Positions 1 through 8,631 of a stretch of DNA of 64,000 bases are shown here, piece by piece. The notes under the pieces were generated by a model that worked only from the letters and a program-made list of their open reading frames with translations, did not search any database and had not been told where the DNA came from. Made by a program: the position numbers and the translations under genes. This DNA is from Agromyces sp. 3263 (GTDB lineage: Bacteria > Actinomycetota > Actinomycetes > Actinomycetales > Microbacteriaceae), in the NCBI RefSeq assembly GCF_031456545.1, contig NZ_JAVDUV010000001.1, positions 1,674,001 to 1,738,000 of the forward strand, written 5' to 3'. The number at the start of each line of letters is the position of its first letter. Within the stretch, counting starts at the first letter, position 1.

Positions 1-61
1 TTCCCGAGGAACGCGGGATACTGTGTCGTTTGCACTCCGGCGTGATCGAGTCGTGCCCGGT

Positions 62-90
62 TTGACCACGGCCCTTCGAGGCCGTAGTTT
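62..90 (+). promoter_or_regulatory. Probable sigma-70-type promoter of rpmH
   Basis: A TTGACC hexamer at 62-67 is followed after 17 bases by TAGTTT at 85-90, a fair match to vegetative -35/-10 elements. It lies about 95 bases before the rpmH start, in the stretch that normally separates dnaA from rpmH. The match is by eye; no transcription start is known. Confidence 0.45.
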
Positions 91-185
91 TAATAGGTTG
101 ACCCCAGCCCTTTGGGCACCCAGTTTTCCCGCCGCACCATCGCATCATCAGCACGGCGCGGAGATCCGACAGTCGGAGAAGAAGA

Positions 186-323
186 ATGAGCAAGCGTACG
201 TTCCAGCCGAACAACCGTCGTCGCGCCAAGAAGCACGGCTTCCGCCTTCGCATGCGCACCCGCGCAGGCCGTGCCATCCTGTCGGCACGCCGCGCCAAGG
301 GTCGCACCGAACTCTCCGCGTAG
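186..323 (+). CDS. rpmH: 50S ribosomal protein L34
   Basis: A 45-residue, extremely basic protein starting [20 protein letters not shown], which is the L34 signature; full family length. It is a structural protein of the large ribosomal subunit. The ATG follows a purine-rich GGAGAAGAAG stretch that serves as ribosome binding site. It is the first gene of the conserved rpmH-rnpA-yidD-yidC-jag-rsmG block that flanks oriC in most bacteria, so dnaA should lie just left of the window. rnpA starts 8 bases after its stop, consistent with co-transcription. Confidence 0.97.
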   Translation: MSKRTFQPNNRRRAKKHGFRLRMRTRAGRAILSARRAKGRTELSA

Positions 324-331
324 CCGCTGCG

Positions 332-712
332 GTGCTCGCCAAAGCCAATCGCATCACGAGCGCCGACGACTATCGAGTCATCGTGCGCCGCGGTGCGAAG
401 GTCGCCGGTGCCCACACCGTGAGCTATGTGCGCTCACGGGAGTCGGGTGCCGACGCACGCTTCGGCTTCATCGTCTCGAAGAAGGTCGGCAACGCGGTTC
501 GCCGCAATCTCGTGCGCCGTCGACTCAAGGCCGTCTGTCATGACGCCCTGGTCGGCGGCGTTCGCGGTGTCGACGTCGTGGTCCGCGCACTGCCCGGTGC
601 CGCGGATGCCGAGTTCGGCACCCTTCGCATCGAGGTGCTCGACGCGTTGGCCCGTCGTGCTCGACCGTCGGCCTCCGATCATGCCCCCCTCATCGACTCC
701 CGGGTGGGCTGA
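332..712 (+). CDS. rnpA: Ribonuclease P protein component
   Basis: Protein subunit of RNase P, which helps the RNA subunit bind pre-tRNA and remove its 5' leader. The 126-residue protein carries the family signature RFGFIVSKKVGNAVRRNLVRRR at about residues 43-64, including the RNR-type basic helix, and has normal length. The start is taken as GTG at 332, giving VLAKANRI, a typical RnpA N-terminus; the reading frame stays open far upstream but that part overlaps rpmH and looks non-coding. The yidD start follows one base after the stop. Confidence 0.93.
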   Translation: MLAKANRITSADDYRVIVRRGAKVAGAHTVSYVRSRESGADARFGFIVSKKVGNAVRRNLVRRRLKAVCHDALVGGVRGVDVVVRALPGAADAEFGTLRIEVLDALARRARPSASDHAPLIDSRVG

Positions 713-713
713 C

Positions 714-1169
714 ATGCGCGACCTCGCCCTCTTCGTCGTGCTCCTCCCCCGCAACCTGGGCGTGCTGCTGCTCCGTGGATATCGCGCCGCGATCTCACCC
801 CTCTACGGCGACGTCTGCCGCTACTACCCGTCCTGCTCGGCCTACGGGCTCGGCTCGGTGCAGCAGCGCGGACTGGTCGTGGGCACCGCGCTGACGGCAT
901 GGCGCATCATCCGCTGCAATCCCTGGACGGCCGGCGGCATCGACGACGTCCGGCCGGCGGGTCACGACCGGTACCGCACCACCTCGTTCGGATGGGTGGT
1001 GCCGAAGGGCATGTTCCCGAAGGCGGAAGCGGATGCCGCGGCCGCGCGCCGCGCCCACGAACTCGCTCATCGGGCTGACGACGGCATCGCCCGCCACTCC
1101 ACGCTCCGCCCGCTCACCGCCGAGCCGGCGAACATGACCTCGACCCCCGCACTGTCCCGAAAGGACTGA
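714..1169 (+). CDS. yidD: YidD-family membrane protein insertion efficiency factor
   Basis: The 151-residue protein has the YidD core: an N-terminal amphipathic or hydrophobic segment (residues 1-22), CRYYPSCSAY at 35-44, then an RCNP element and a GGIDDV stretch. YidD is thought to assist membrane protein insertion beside YidC. It is longer than the usual 70-110 residues because of a charged, alanine-rich C-terminal tail of roughly 60 residues. The ATG at 714 follows directly on rnpA, and yidC begins 8 bases after the stop. Confidence 0.93.
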   Translation: MRDLALFVVLLPRNLGVLLLRGYRAAISPLYGDVCRYYPSCSAYGLGSVQQRGLVVGTALTAWRIIRCNPWTAGGIDDVRPAGHDRYRTTSFGWVVPKGMFPKAEADAAAARRAHELAHRADDGIARHSTLRPLTAEPANMTSTPALSRKD

Positions 1170-1177
1170 CCCCGCAC

Positions 1178-2146
1178 ATGCCTGATCTCATCGGCTTGAT
1201 CCTCTGGCCCATCAAGTGGGTCATCGAGTTGATCCTCGTCGCGTTCCACTCGATGTGGACGTTCTTCGGGCTCGACCCCAACGCGGGCGTCACCTGGGTG
1301 CTGTCGATCGTCGGCCTGGTCATCGTGGTGCGTGCCGCGCTGATCCCGATCTTCGTCCGCCAGATCAAGAGCCAGCGCCGCATGCTCGAGGTCGCGCCGC
1401 AGCTCAAGAAGATCCAGGACAAGTACAAGGGCAAGAAGGACCAGTTCTCCCGCGAGGCGATGTCGCGCGAGACGATGGAGCTGTACAAGAAGACCGGCAC
1501 CAACCCGCTCTCCTCCTGCCTACCGCTCCTGCTGCAGATGCCGGTGTTCTTCGCACTGTTCTCGGTGCTCCAGGACGCGCAGCACGACAAGGCCGGTGTC
1601 GGCCTCTTTACGCAGGAGCTCGCCAACTCGTTCGCGAACGCCGAGTTCCTCGGCGCACCGCTGAAGGCCACGTTCATCGAGCAGTGGAACCTCATGACGG
1701 CCAGCGAGCCGTTCAGCATCAACGTCATGGTCATCGCGCTCACGATGATCGTGCTCATGACGGCGTCGCAGTTCATCACGCAGCTGCAGATCGTCTCGAA
1801 GAACATGTCGCCTGAGACCAAGGCGAGCCCGATGTTCCGTCAGCAGCGCATCCTCCTGTACCTGCTCCCCCTCGTCTTCGCGTTCTCGGGTGTCGCCTTC
1901 CCCCTCGGCGTGATGTTCTACTGGCTGATCTCCAACTTCTGGACCATGGGGCAGCAGTTCCTCGTCATCCGCAACATGCCGACGCCGGGCAGCGAGGCGG
2001 CCCGGGCCCGTGAGGCGCGCTTGGCGAAGAAGGGCAAGCTCGTCGTCGAGGACAAGCCCGAGACGATCGTCGTCGAAGAGAAGAAGACCACGCAGCGTCA
2101 GCAGCCAGTCGGCAAGACGCGTGCGAAGAAGCAGGGTGGAAAGTAG
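1178..2146 (+). CDS. yidC: Membrane protein insertase YidC (Oxa1 family)
   Basis: A 322-residue polytopic protein of the short Gram-positive YidC type, lacking the large periplasmic domain of the E. coli protein. TM1 lies at about residues 5-25; the next TM carries R52, the conserved arginine of the hydrophilic groove. A basic cytoplasmic hairpin covers about residues 60-105, followed by further TMs and a basic C-terminal tail rich in K and E that probably contacts ribosomes. It inserts Sec-dependent and independent membrane proteins. No lipobox is visible. jag starts 3 bases after the stop. Confidence 0.96.
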   Translation: MPDLIGLILWPIKWVIELILVAFHSMWTFFGLDPNAGVTWVLSIVGLVIVVRAALIPIFVRQIKSQRRMLEVAPQLKKIQDKYKGKKDQFSREAMSRETMELYKKTGTNPLSSCLPLLLQMPVFFALFSVLQDAQHDKAGVGLFTQELANSFANAEFLGAPLKATFIEQWNLMTASEPFSINVMVIALTMIVLMTASQFITQLQIVSKNMSPETKASPMFRQQRILLYLLPLVFAFSGVAFPLGVMFYWLISNFWTMGQQFLVIRNMPTPGSEAARAREARLAKKGKLVVEDKPETIVVEEKKTTQRQQPVGKTRAKKQGGK

Positions 2147-2149
2147 ACC

Positions 2150-2647
2150 ATGACCAACGTGCAGCACGAGACGGACGACCGCTCGATCGCCCAGCTCGAA
2201 GAAGAAGGCGACATCGCCGCCGACTACATCGAGGAACTCCTCGACATCTGCGACCTCGATGGCGACATCGACATCGACGCACGCAACGGCCGGGCGTACG
2301 TCTCGGTGAATGCCGGCGAGGGCGCCAACCTCAATCTGCTCTCGAAGCCCGACACGGTGAGCGCCCTCCAGGAGCTCACCCGGCTCGCCGTGCAGACCAA
2401 GACCGGTGCGTTCTCCCGTCTCATCCTCGACATCGGCGGCTCGCGCGACATCCGCCGGAGTGAGCTCGGCGGCCTCGTCAGTCGTGCGATCGAGCGCATC
2501 GAGGCCGGCGCGGCCGAGGCGGCCCTGCCTCCGATGTCGTCGTACGAGCGCAAGCTCGTGCACGACCTGGTGAGCGAGCAGGGATTCCACTCCGAGTCCC
2601 GCGGTGAAGGCGCCGAGCGTCACACCATCATCACCCGCGGTGCCTGA
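2150..2647 (+). CDS. khpB: KhpB/Jag RNA-binding protein (KH and R3H domains)
   Basis: A 165-residue RNA-binding protein. The N-terminal acidic part leads into a KH domain (about residues 20-90, with NGRAYVSVNAGEG and a dimer-like LTRLAVQTK helix), followed by a C-terminal R3H domain with SSYERKLVHDLV and a HTIITR end. The N-terminal Jag-N domain of Firmicute homologues is missing, as in other actinobacteria. Homologues (KhpB, EloR, Jag) bind RNA and affect cell elongation and division. The gene sits between yidC and rsmG, and a parS site lies immediately after its stop. Confidence 0.93.
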   Translation: MTNVQHETDDRSIAQLEEEGDIAADYIEELLDICDLDGDIDIDARNGRAYVSVNAGEGANLNLLSKPDTVSALQELTRLAVQTKTGAFSRLILDIGGSRDIRRSELGGLVSRAIERIEAGAAEAALPPMSSYERKLVHDLVSEQGFHSESRGEGAERHTIITRGA

Positions 2648-2648
2648 C

Positions 2649-2662
2649 GTTTCACGTGAAAC
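2649..2662. other. parS: parS site 1
   Basis: Perfect 14-bp palindrome GTTTCACGTGAAAC, the universal ParB-binding centromere sequence. It fills the gap between jag and rsmG, ending just before the rsmG start. ParB loads here and spreads along the DNA. One of seven identical copies in 2649-6692. Confidence 0.95.
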
Positions 2663-2663
2663 G

Positions 2664-3293
2664 ATGACCGACGGACTCGAGCCCGAGCCGGCGGCCGCGG
2701 CCGCGATCTTCGGCGAGCACCTCGACATGGGCCGCCGCTTCACCGAGTCGCTCGCACGTCACGGTGAAGAGCTGGGACTCATCGGGCCGCTGGAGCTGCC
2801 GCGCCTCTGGACCCGCCACATCCTCAACAGTGCGCTGGTCGCTCCGCTCCTCCGCCCCGGCCGCGTCGGTGATGTCGGTTCAGGAGCTGGGCTCCCAGGC
2901 CTCGTACTGGCGATCATGCGACCGGATGTCGCATTCACGCTCATCGAGCCGATGGAACGACGTGTGGCATGGTTGCGGCGGCAGGCCGACGAACTCGAGC
3001 TCGCGAACGTCGAGGTGGTTCGCGCGCGCGCCGAAGAGTCGAAGCTCAACGGGAGCCTCGACCAGGTGACCGCGAGGGCCGTGAGCGCGCTCCGCACTCT
3101 GATCCCCGTCACCGCTCCCCTGCTCAAGCCGGGCGGTGAGCTCGTGCTCATGAAGGGCGCAGGAGTCGACGGTGAGATCGCGGCGGCCGAGAAGGTCATC
3201 CGCAAGTTCGGTGTTCGGAGCGCTGAGGTGCTGGTACTCGGCGAAGGCGTGGTGTCGGAAGTCACCCGCGTGTTCCGGGCGACTGTCCGCTAG
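2664..3293 (+). CDS. rsmG: 16S rRNA (guanine-N7) methyltransferase RsmG
   Basis: SAM-dependent enzyme that methylates N7 of G527 (E. coli numbering) in 16S rRNA. The 209-residue protein has the GidB fold: the SAM-binding loop VGSGAGLPG at residues 71-79, FTLIEP as the acidic ribose-binding strand, and a VTARAVSAL element. The start ATG at 2664 lies 2 bases after a parS site; the frame is open further upstream but overlaps jag and would include the palindrome. After this gene comes a 2-kb stretch without genes. Confidence 0.95.
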   Translation: MTDGLEPEPAAAAAIFGEHLDMGRRFTESLARHGEELGLIGPLELPRLWTRHILNSALVAPLLRPGRVGDVGSGAGLPGLVLAIMRPDVAFTLIEPMERRVAWLRRQADELELANVEVVRARAEESKLNGSLDQVTARAVSALRTLIPVTAPLLKPGGELVLMKGAGVDGEIAAAEKVIRKFGVRSAEVLVLGEGVVSEVTRVFRATVR

Positions 3294-3561
3294 TCAGGGC
3301 GCACCTCGCGCGCTCGGTGCCGTTGGGCATGCCTCCCACAACGGGTTCGTGAACCATGGCGTCCGCAGACCCCGATCTGTCGCGATGTCGCACCCGCGCG
3401 CGACTGGGGGCCGGCGGGTCACCCGACTCGCGTGAATGGACGGCATCCACTCCCGCTCGGAGATCCGTCAGCGGCTGCCACTCGTGATGCTCCTCGCACC
3501 GATTGCCGCTTGCTCTGCCAGGAACCACGGATCTCAGGTGGCGCTCCGCTTCCCCACACGG

Positions 3562-3575
3562 GTTTCACGTGAAAC
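3562..3575. other. parS: parS site 2
   Basis: Perfect GTTTCACGTGAAAC palindrome in the non-coding region after rsmG. Confidence 0.95.
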
Positions 3576-4415
3576 GGTCACATGCCAACCTCGTGGTCTC
3601 CGGCCCATTGGGCGTCACCTCGGCCAGCACTACGCCGCTTCCGGCGTGCTCTTCGACTGGGTGCAAGGCGGGGATCGCAGGCCGGCACGCGGCTGCGCTG
3701 CCGCCTGTGCTCAGCTCGTGGACTAGCGCGAGGCCGTCTGGGTATCCCCTCGCCAGAACCAGCTTGCATGACAGGGGTGCCCCGGTCGCCGGCTGTGATC
3801 AGGCGGGTGCGTTCTCCGACCGAGGCGGATAGTCCGGACGATGCCGGTCAACGCGGCAAGCTCAGCGGGACTCATCTCTCGACTGGTCGTCCACCGAACC
3901 GGCTGGAATCCACTCCGCGATCCCGGTGTGAACGCCATCCACTACGCCCGCCCCGAGCTCGCGTTGCAGATCCCGCGGTCTGCCTGAACCGCGGAGAGAT
4001 CCCCTCCGGACCACAGGTCGCAGTTGCCCGTCGGTATGCAGCCGGAGCGCGGGAGGCTGCGGGCCCGAGGCGTCGCGTAGGGATGGCCGGTGGGATGCCG
4101 CTGGTGTGAGTCTGGGTCGTGGCACCTGGACGCGAGACGTCGGCGTCCGAAGCCTACTGGCTGTGCCACAGCGGACGGGTTCCGGTCCCATGGTCGGTTG
4201 TCTGAGCTCTGCCGAGGTGCAGGTCGGCTTCCTGATCCGTCGGCCCCGCTCTGCCGGATGACGTGCCAACCCGTCCACTGTGCCCACCCCGGAGTGAAGG
4301 CCACCATTCGTACCAGCGGGCGCCCGAATGTCAACGGGCGGGATCAGTGCGTTCCCGTCCTCGTGCACAACGGGCGCCGTCGTGATGCCGTCGTGCACGT
4401 CCGGTACTGGGTGCC

Positions 4416-4429
4416 GTTTCACGTGAAAC
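4416..4429. other. parS: parS site 3
   Basis: Perfect GTTTCACGTGAAAC palindrome in the rsmG-parA intergenic region. Confidence 0.95.
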
Positions 4430-4830
4430 GTCGCTCCCCCTCGCGGTTCCGGTTCACGCCCTGCCTCCACTTTCACGCGGGCGCGAGGATGCCTACCAGG
4501 TGTGCGCGACCGAGTCCGGGGAACCTCCGTCCTCCCGCGCGATCCGTGAGCCCACGGGCGATCCGATGCAGCGAGCGAACTGGCCGGGTCTGGCTCCTCC
4601 CCTGAACCCGCACGCCACCGGCCACTCGCCCGCGCCCGCCCCGCGCCGGGACACTCGCCCGCGCCGGCCTCGCGCCGGCCTCGCGCTGGCCTCGCGTCCG
4701 GTCCGAACTGCGCCGCCGCGGACCACCGATCGCTTCCAAGGCCCGAAGTGCATCAGACGACTCTTCTCGTCTACACCGGCCCTGCGCGAGCGCACAATCC
4801 CTCCCGCCGAGTGACGGGCGGATGGCCGCC

Positions 4831-4844
4831 GTTTCACGTGAAAC
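4831..4844. other. parS: parS site 4
   Basis: Perfect GTTTCACGTGAAAC palindrome in the rsmG-parA intergenic region. Confidence 0.95.
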
Positions 4845-5025
4845 ATCCGTGATGTGGCTGGCCAGGGAGGCTCGATTCAGGCTCGGTGGGTGGCCCGGGG
4901 GTCATCACTCGCGGGCTTCCGGCCATCGCGATGAGGCTACTTTTCGGGGCTGGTCCCGTCCCACCTCGCGTCAAGCCCTGCTGAGCGCCCGGAACCGGCT
5001 TGATCATGCCAGGCGCGTTATCCCT

Positions 5026-5039
5026 GTTTCACGTGAAAC
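5026..5039. other. parS: parS site 5
   Basis: Perfect GTTTCACGTGAAAC palindrome, about 400 bases before the proposed parA start. Confidence 0.95.
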
Positions 5040-5442
5040 ATCACGATTGAGGCCCCCCTCCGCGCCGTCCTTTCCATCAATGGTCGGGTGCAGTGGGGAT
5101 GGGCCGCACACTCACTCTCCGATCCGTGACGGTGCTGGGGCTCAAGATTCGCCGTCCGGTCCATCACAGGTCCCGTACGGTGGCGTGCCTCAGCCGATAC
5201 GCAGGGCGTGGAAGTCCCAGATGAACCGAGCCCCCCTCCGGCCCTCTTCACGCATGCTGGGTTGGGGTGAGCCGAATCCGCTTCAGGCTGTCTTCCCCGC
5301 GCCGGAGTCCGTTTCAGTGGAGTGAATGGCGCGCCGCGAAGACAGGAAGAAGGGTGGTGGCGGTTAGGCTGGAAATGCAGGTCGTCGACGGCGACCGGGA
5401 TCCGTGAGCACCGCGCACCGCATGACGTTTGGAGCAGTCAGC

Positions 5443-7590
5443 ATGGCCCAAGGGGGAGGACGCGGATGGTTCCACCGAAAGCGTCACCAGCCCGAGGTCG
5501 ACTCGCAGAACGGCACCACTCACGCGTCCGCTGCCTCCAGTTCCGCGGCCGCTGAGCCGATCGCGGTGCCGTTCGGCAATGATCGTGACGACCAGGCGCG
5601 ATGGAGTCCTGAGGCGCGCGCGACGCCGCCGCTCTCACCGACGCCGGCGTCGCCAGCCGTCTCCACCACTCCATTCACGCCCGGCAACTCCGATGATTCG
5701 ACGACACTCCCGGGCATGCTCGAGTCACCGACGACGCCCGCTCAGCCGGAAACCGGGCAGGCCGCATCCCCACTCACCGACCCGCTGACCGCGGCGTCCG
5801 CCGTCGAATCCGCGCGGACGATTGACGAAAACAGGGGCCAACGTGTGCCTGATGTGCCAGATGAGTCCGTCACGCGAGTGGAGCCGGCAGGCCCCGCACC
5901 GATGACGGAGTCGTCGCCCCGGACGGCGCGCGGGGATGCCGGGCGACCCGCGGACCCCGTCGAGGTGGATCGCACCGCTCGGGCGGCGCCGAGTATCGAC
6001 TGGGATGTCGCGACCGCGGCAGCGCTGGCTGATGACCCCGAGGCCACGGCGGCGGCGACGCCGCATGCTGGCAGCACTGCGTCCGCCGACCGCTTGCTCG
6101 AAGACCTGATCCGCGAGATCGTCGGCGACGCCGCCGCCGACACCGTTTCATCGCTGCAGCCCACCCGGACAGCTTCCGCAGCCGCTGCTTCCGGTGCTTC
6201 CAGCACGACCGCGTCGACCGCGGCTCCTCCTGCCCCGGCCCCGTCGACACCGTTTCCGTCCCCTTCGACCTCCCTGAACTCGGCCGAGTCCACGCTCGTC
6301 CGCGATGGATCGCCGACGACCACGGTCACGAGGCCCCCTGTGGAACAGCGCTCCGACGAGGTTTCCGGCGCAGCGCCGCTCACCGATCGAGGCGTTGCGG
6401 CGATCGGACCCAGTGACCACGACAGCGCCGATGCGCCGTCCGCCCGGGGCACGACCGCCCGGGTCGCGACCGCCTCAGCTACGGGGTTGTCCCCCGCGGT
6501 CGATCCAAGGGAACCGGATTCGGTCGAGCGCGTCCAGAGAGATGTCGACGCGGATGGTGGACGGGTGGCCGCTACGCTTGATCTCCGGGTCGGGGTCCCC
6601 GCCGATAGCACCGCGTCCACGAACGCGTCGCCGACCGTTTCACGTGAAACACCCGTTCCGACTCTGCCACCCATTCCCGTTTCACGTGAAACGGACGTCC
6701 GACACGGAGGAACTCCCCTGGCCGATCAACTTGCCGAAGAGACTCGGCGCCGCATCGCCCTGGACGAAGCGGTGCTTCCACTGCCAGCGAGTACCAGGGT
6801 CCTGACCATTTCGAACCAGAAGGGTGGCGTCGGAAAGACGACGAGCGCGGTGAACCTCGCCGCCGCACTCGCCCGCTCCGGCGCCCATGTGCTCGTCATC
6901 GACCTCGATCCTCAGGGGAACGCGTCGACCGCGCTCGGCGTCGACCATCGCTCCGAGCAGCAGAGCGTGTACGACGTGCTCGTCGCGGACCTCCCGCTTG
7001 CCGACGTCGTGCGCCCGTCGACCGAACACGAATCACTCGACTGCGTACCCGCGACCATCCACCTCGCCGGCGCCGAGATCGAGCTCGTGTCTCTCGTGGC
7101 GAGGGAGCAGCGTCTTCGCAGGGCACTCGATCGACACCTCGTCGACATGGAGCGTCCGTACGACTACGTCTTCATCGACTGCCCTCCGTCGCTGGGCCTT
7201 CTCACCATCAATGCCTTCGTCGCGGCCCGAGAGGTGCTGATTCCCATCCAGTGCGAGTACTACGCTCTCGAGGGACTCTCCCAACTGCTGAGCAACATCG
7301 AGTTGATCGAGAAGCACCTCAATCCCGAATTGCGACTTTCGACGATCCTGCTCACGATGTACGACTCCCGCACGAACCTGGCGCAGCAGGTCGCGCAAGA
7401 AGTACGCGACCACTTCCCCGCCCAGACGCTGGAGACGATCATTCCGCGGTCCGTCCGAGTGTCGGAGGCACCGAGCTACGGCCAGAGCGTGATCAGCTAC
7501 GACTTCAGCTCGAGCGGATCCTTGTCGTACCGCGAAGCAGCGGCAGAGATCGCGCTTCGCGGCGCAGTGAACCAGAAGGACGACCACTGA
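5443..7590 (+). CDS. parA: Chromosome-partitioning ATPase ParA with long N-terminal extension
   Basis: The C-terminal 265 residues are a typical ParA/Soj ATPase that moves ParB-parS complexes: deviant Walker A KGGVGKT at residues 460-466 and the Walker B stretch YVFIDCPPS. The frame stays open for about 1.3 kb upstream and encodes a Pro/Thr/Ala/Ser-rich, probably disordered segment with two short helix-like patches (near SIDWDVATAAAL and LLEDLIREIVGD). ATG 5443 has GGAG 8 bases upstream. GTG 5404 and ATG 5422 are alternatives; a much shorter form could start at GTG 6565. No in-frame ATG, GTG or TTG is seen between 6565 and the ATPase domain. Two parS sites lie in frame, each encoding VSRET (from residues 399 and 413). 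ParA identity is certain; the start is not. Confidence 0.85.
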   Translation: MAQGGGRGWFHRKRHQPEVDSQNGTTHASAASSSAAAEPIAVPFGNDRDDQARWSPEARATPPLSPTPASPAVSTTPFTPGNSDDSTTLPGMLESPTTPAQPETGQAASPLTDPLTAASAVESARTIDENRGQRVPDVPDESVTRVEPAGPAPMTESSPRTARGDAGRPADPVEVDRTARAAPSIDWDVATAAALADDPEATAAATPHAGSTASADRLLEDLIREIVGDAAADTVSSLQPTRTASAAAASGASSTTASTAAPPAPAPSTPFPSPSTSLNSAESTLVRDGSPTTTVTRPPVEQRSDEVSGAAPLTDRGVAAIGPSDHDSADAPSARGTTARVATASATGLSPAVDPREPDSVERVQRDVDADGGRVAATLDLRVGVPADSTASTNASPTVSRETPVPTLPPIPVSRETDVRHGGTPLADQLAEETRRRIALDEAVLPLPASTRVLTISNQKGGVGKTTSAVNLAAALARSGAHVLVIDLDPQGNASTALGVDHRSEQQSVYDVLVADLPLADVVRPSTEHESLDCVPATIHLAGAEIELVSLVAREQRLRRALDRHLVDMERPYDYVFIDCPPSLGLLTINAFVAAREVLIPIQCEYYALEGLSQLLSNIELIEKHLNPELRLSTILLTMYDSRTNLAQQVAQEVRDHFPAQTLETIIPRSVRVSEAPSYGQSVISYDFSSSGSLSYREAAAEIALRGAVNQKDDH
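6637..6650. other. parS: parS site 6, inside parA
   Basis: Perfect GTTTCACGTGAAAC palindrome inside the 5' part of the parA reading frame, read in frame as V-S-R-E-T. Confidence 0.95.
6679..6692. other. parS: parS site 7, inside parA
   Basis: Perfect GTTTCACGTGAAAC palindrome 42 bases (start to start) after site 6, again read in frame as V-S-R-E-T, just before the conserved ParA region begins. Confidence 0.95.
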
Positions 7591-8573
7591 TGGCAACCAA
7601 GCGAACCGGACTCGGCCGTGGCATCGGCGCACTGATTCCCACGGGCGAAGACACGCCTCGCCCGAACCGACCGGTCGACGTCTTCTTCCCCGACTCCGAC
7701 TCCCAGTCCCCCACCGCGGTTGCGGTGGTCGAGCAAGCGGCGGCGAGCGAGGGACTCCTCGCTGTCCCGGGGGCACGACTTGCACGCCTGAATCCCGACG
7801 ACATCGTGCCGAATGCGCACCAGCCGCGCAGCGTCTTCGACCCGGAGGACCTCGCGGAGCTCGTACACAGCGTGCGTGAGTTCGGCGTGCTGCAGCCGAT
7901 CGTCGTGCGTCCCCATCCCGACCAGCCCGGCAAGTACGAGCTGGTCATGGGCGAGCGACGACTCCGTGCCACGAAGGCGGCCGGCCTCGACACCATTCCC
8001 GCGGTCGTGAAGGATACGGCGAACGAGGACATGCTGCGCGACGCGCTGCTCGAGAACCTCCACCGCTCTCAGCTCAATCCGCTGGAGGAGGCGTCGGCGT
8101 ACCAGCAGTTGCTGGCCGACTTCGGAATCACCCAGGAGGAGCTGGCGTCGCGCATTGGTCGCTCACGTCCGCAGATCTCGAACACGCTTCGCCTGCTGAA
8201 GCTCCCCGAACCGGTGCAACTGCGCGTCGCAGCCGGGGTTCTCAGTGCCGGGCACGCTCGCGCGATCCTCGCGTCCAGCGACGACCCGGAGGCGATGCAG
8301 CGATTCGCCGACAAGATCGTGAACGAGGAACTCTCGGTCCGTGCTGCGGAGGCCGTCGCCACCAGCGAGGCGAAACCGTCCCGGGTGAAGCCCGCTGCAG
8401 GGAAGCGCCAGGATTTCCTGGACGACCTCGCCGGACGACTGGGAGATCGACTCAATACCCGCGTCCGCATCGCCCTCGGCGCTCGGAAAGGCCAGATCAG
8501 CATTGATTTCGCCACCGTGCAGGATCTCCGCCGTATTCTCAGCGACCTCGGTGAGGAACTCGAGGGCGTCTAA
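7590..8573 (+). CDS. parB: Chromosome-partitioning protein ParB
   Basis: CTPase clamp that loads at parS and spreads to form the partition complex. The 327-residue protein begins MATKRTGLGRGIGALIP, the ParA-stimulating N-terminal motif. The N-domain runs from about 64 to 165 with NAHQPR at 75-80 and the CTP-binding GERRLRA at 121-127. The helix-turn-helix DNA-binding domain is at about 170-205, and the C-terminal dimerisation domain contains a QDFLDDLAGRLGDRLN helix. The ATG overlaps the parA stop by one base, so the pair is translationally coupled. Its targets are the seven parS sites just upstream. Confidence 0.96.
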   Translation: MATKRTGLGRGIGALIPTGEDTPRPNRPVDVFFPDSDSQSPTAVAVVEQAAASEGLLAVPGARLARLNPDDIVPNAHQPRSVFDPEDLAELVHSVREFGVLQPIVVRPHPDQPGKYELVMGERRLRATKAAGLDTIPAVVKDTANEDMLRDALLENLHRSQLNPLEEASAYQQLLADFGITQEELASRIGRSRPQISNTLRLLKLPEPVQLRVAAGVLSAGHARAILASSDDPEAMQRFADKIVNEELSVRAAEAVATSEAKPSRVKPAAGKRQDFLDDLAGRLGDRLNTRVRIALGARKGQISIDFATVQDLRRILSDLGEELEGV

Positions 8574-8609
8574 GGCGTCGCCCACCGCAGGATCGTTCCT
8601 GGTGACCTG

Positions 8610-8631
8610 AACCGGGCTGTTTCACCCGGTT
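8610..8631. terminator. Hairpin between convergent parB and ddl-like gene
   Basis: AACCGGG at 8610-8616 pairs with CCCGGTT at 8625-8631 across an 8-base loop. It lies in the 50-bp gap where parB (plus) and the ligase (minus) converge and overlaps the end of the latter. There is no clear U tract, as is common in high-GC actinobacteria. Confidence 0.45.

Larger units (their letters stand above)
3294..5442. other. Gene-free centromere-like region between rsmG and parA
   Basis: About 2.1 kb with no convincing gene. The open frames here are short and rich in Arg, Pro and Ser, have no ribosome binding sites, resemble no family I know, and overlap each other on both strands. The region holds four of the seven parS sites (3562, 4416, 4831, 5026), and its low-complexity GC-rich runs include a short degenerate CGCGCCGGCCT repeat around 4660-4700. 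It most likely acts as the ParB-binding centromere next to oriC. A small RNA or a very small gene cannot be excluded. Confidence 0.7.

Noticed and set aside
3582..4605. Open frames of 170-200 residues on both strands between rsmG and parA
   Set aside because: Composition is Arg/Pro/Ser-rich, frames overlap each other on both strands, no ribosome binding sites or family motifs, and parS palindromes run through them.
5443..6600. Separate gene encoded antisense within the parA 5' extension (minus frame at 5742-6674)
   Set aside because: Ser/Val/Ala-rich shadow without binding site or motif; the plus frame runs continuously into ParA.
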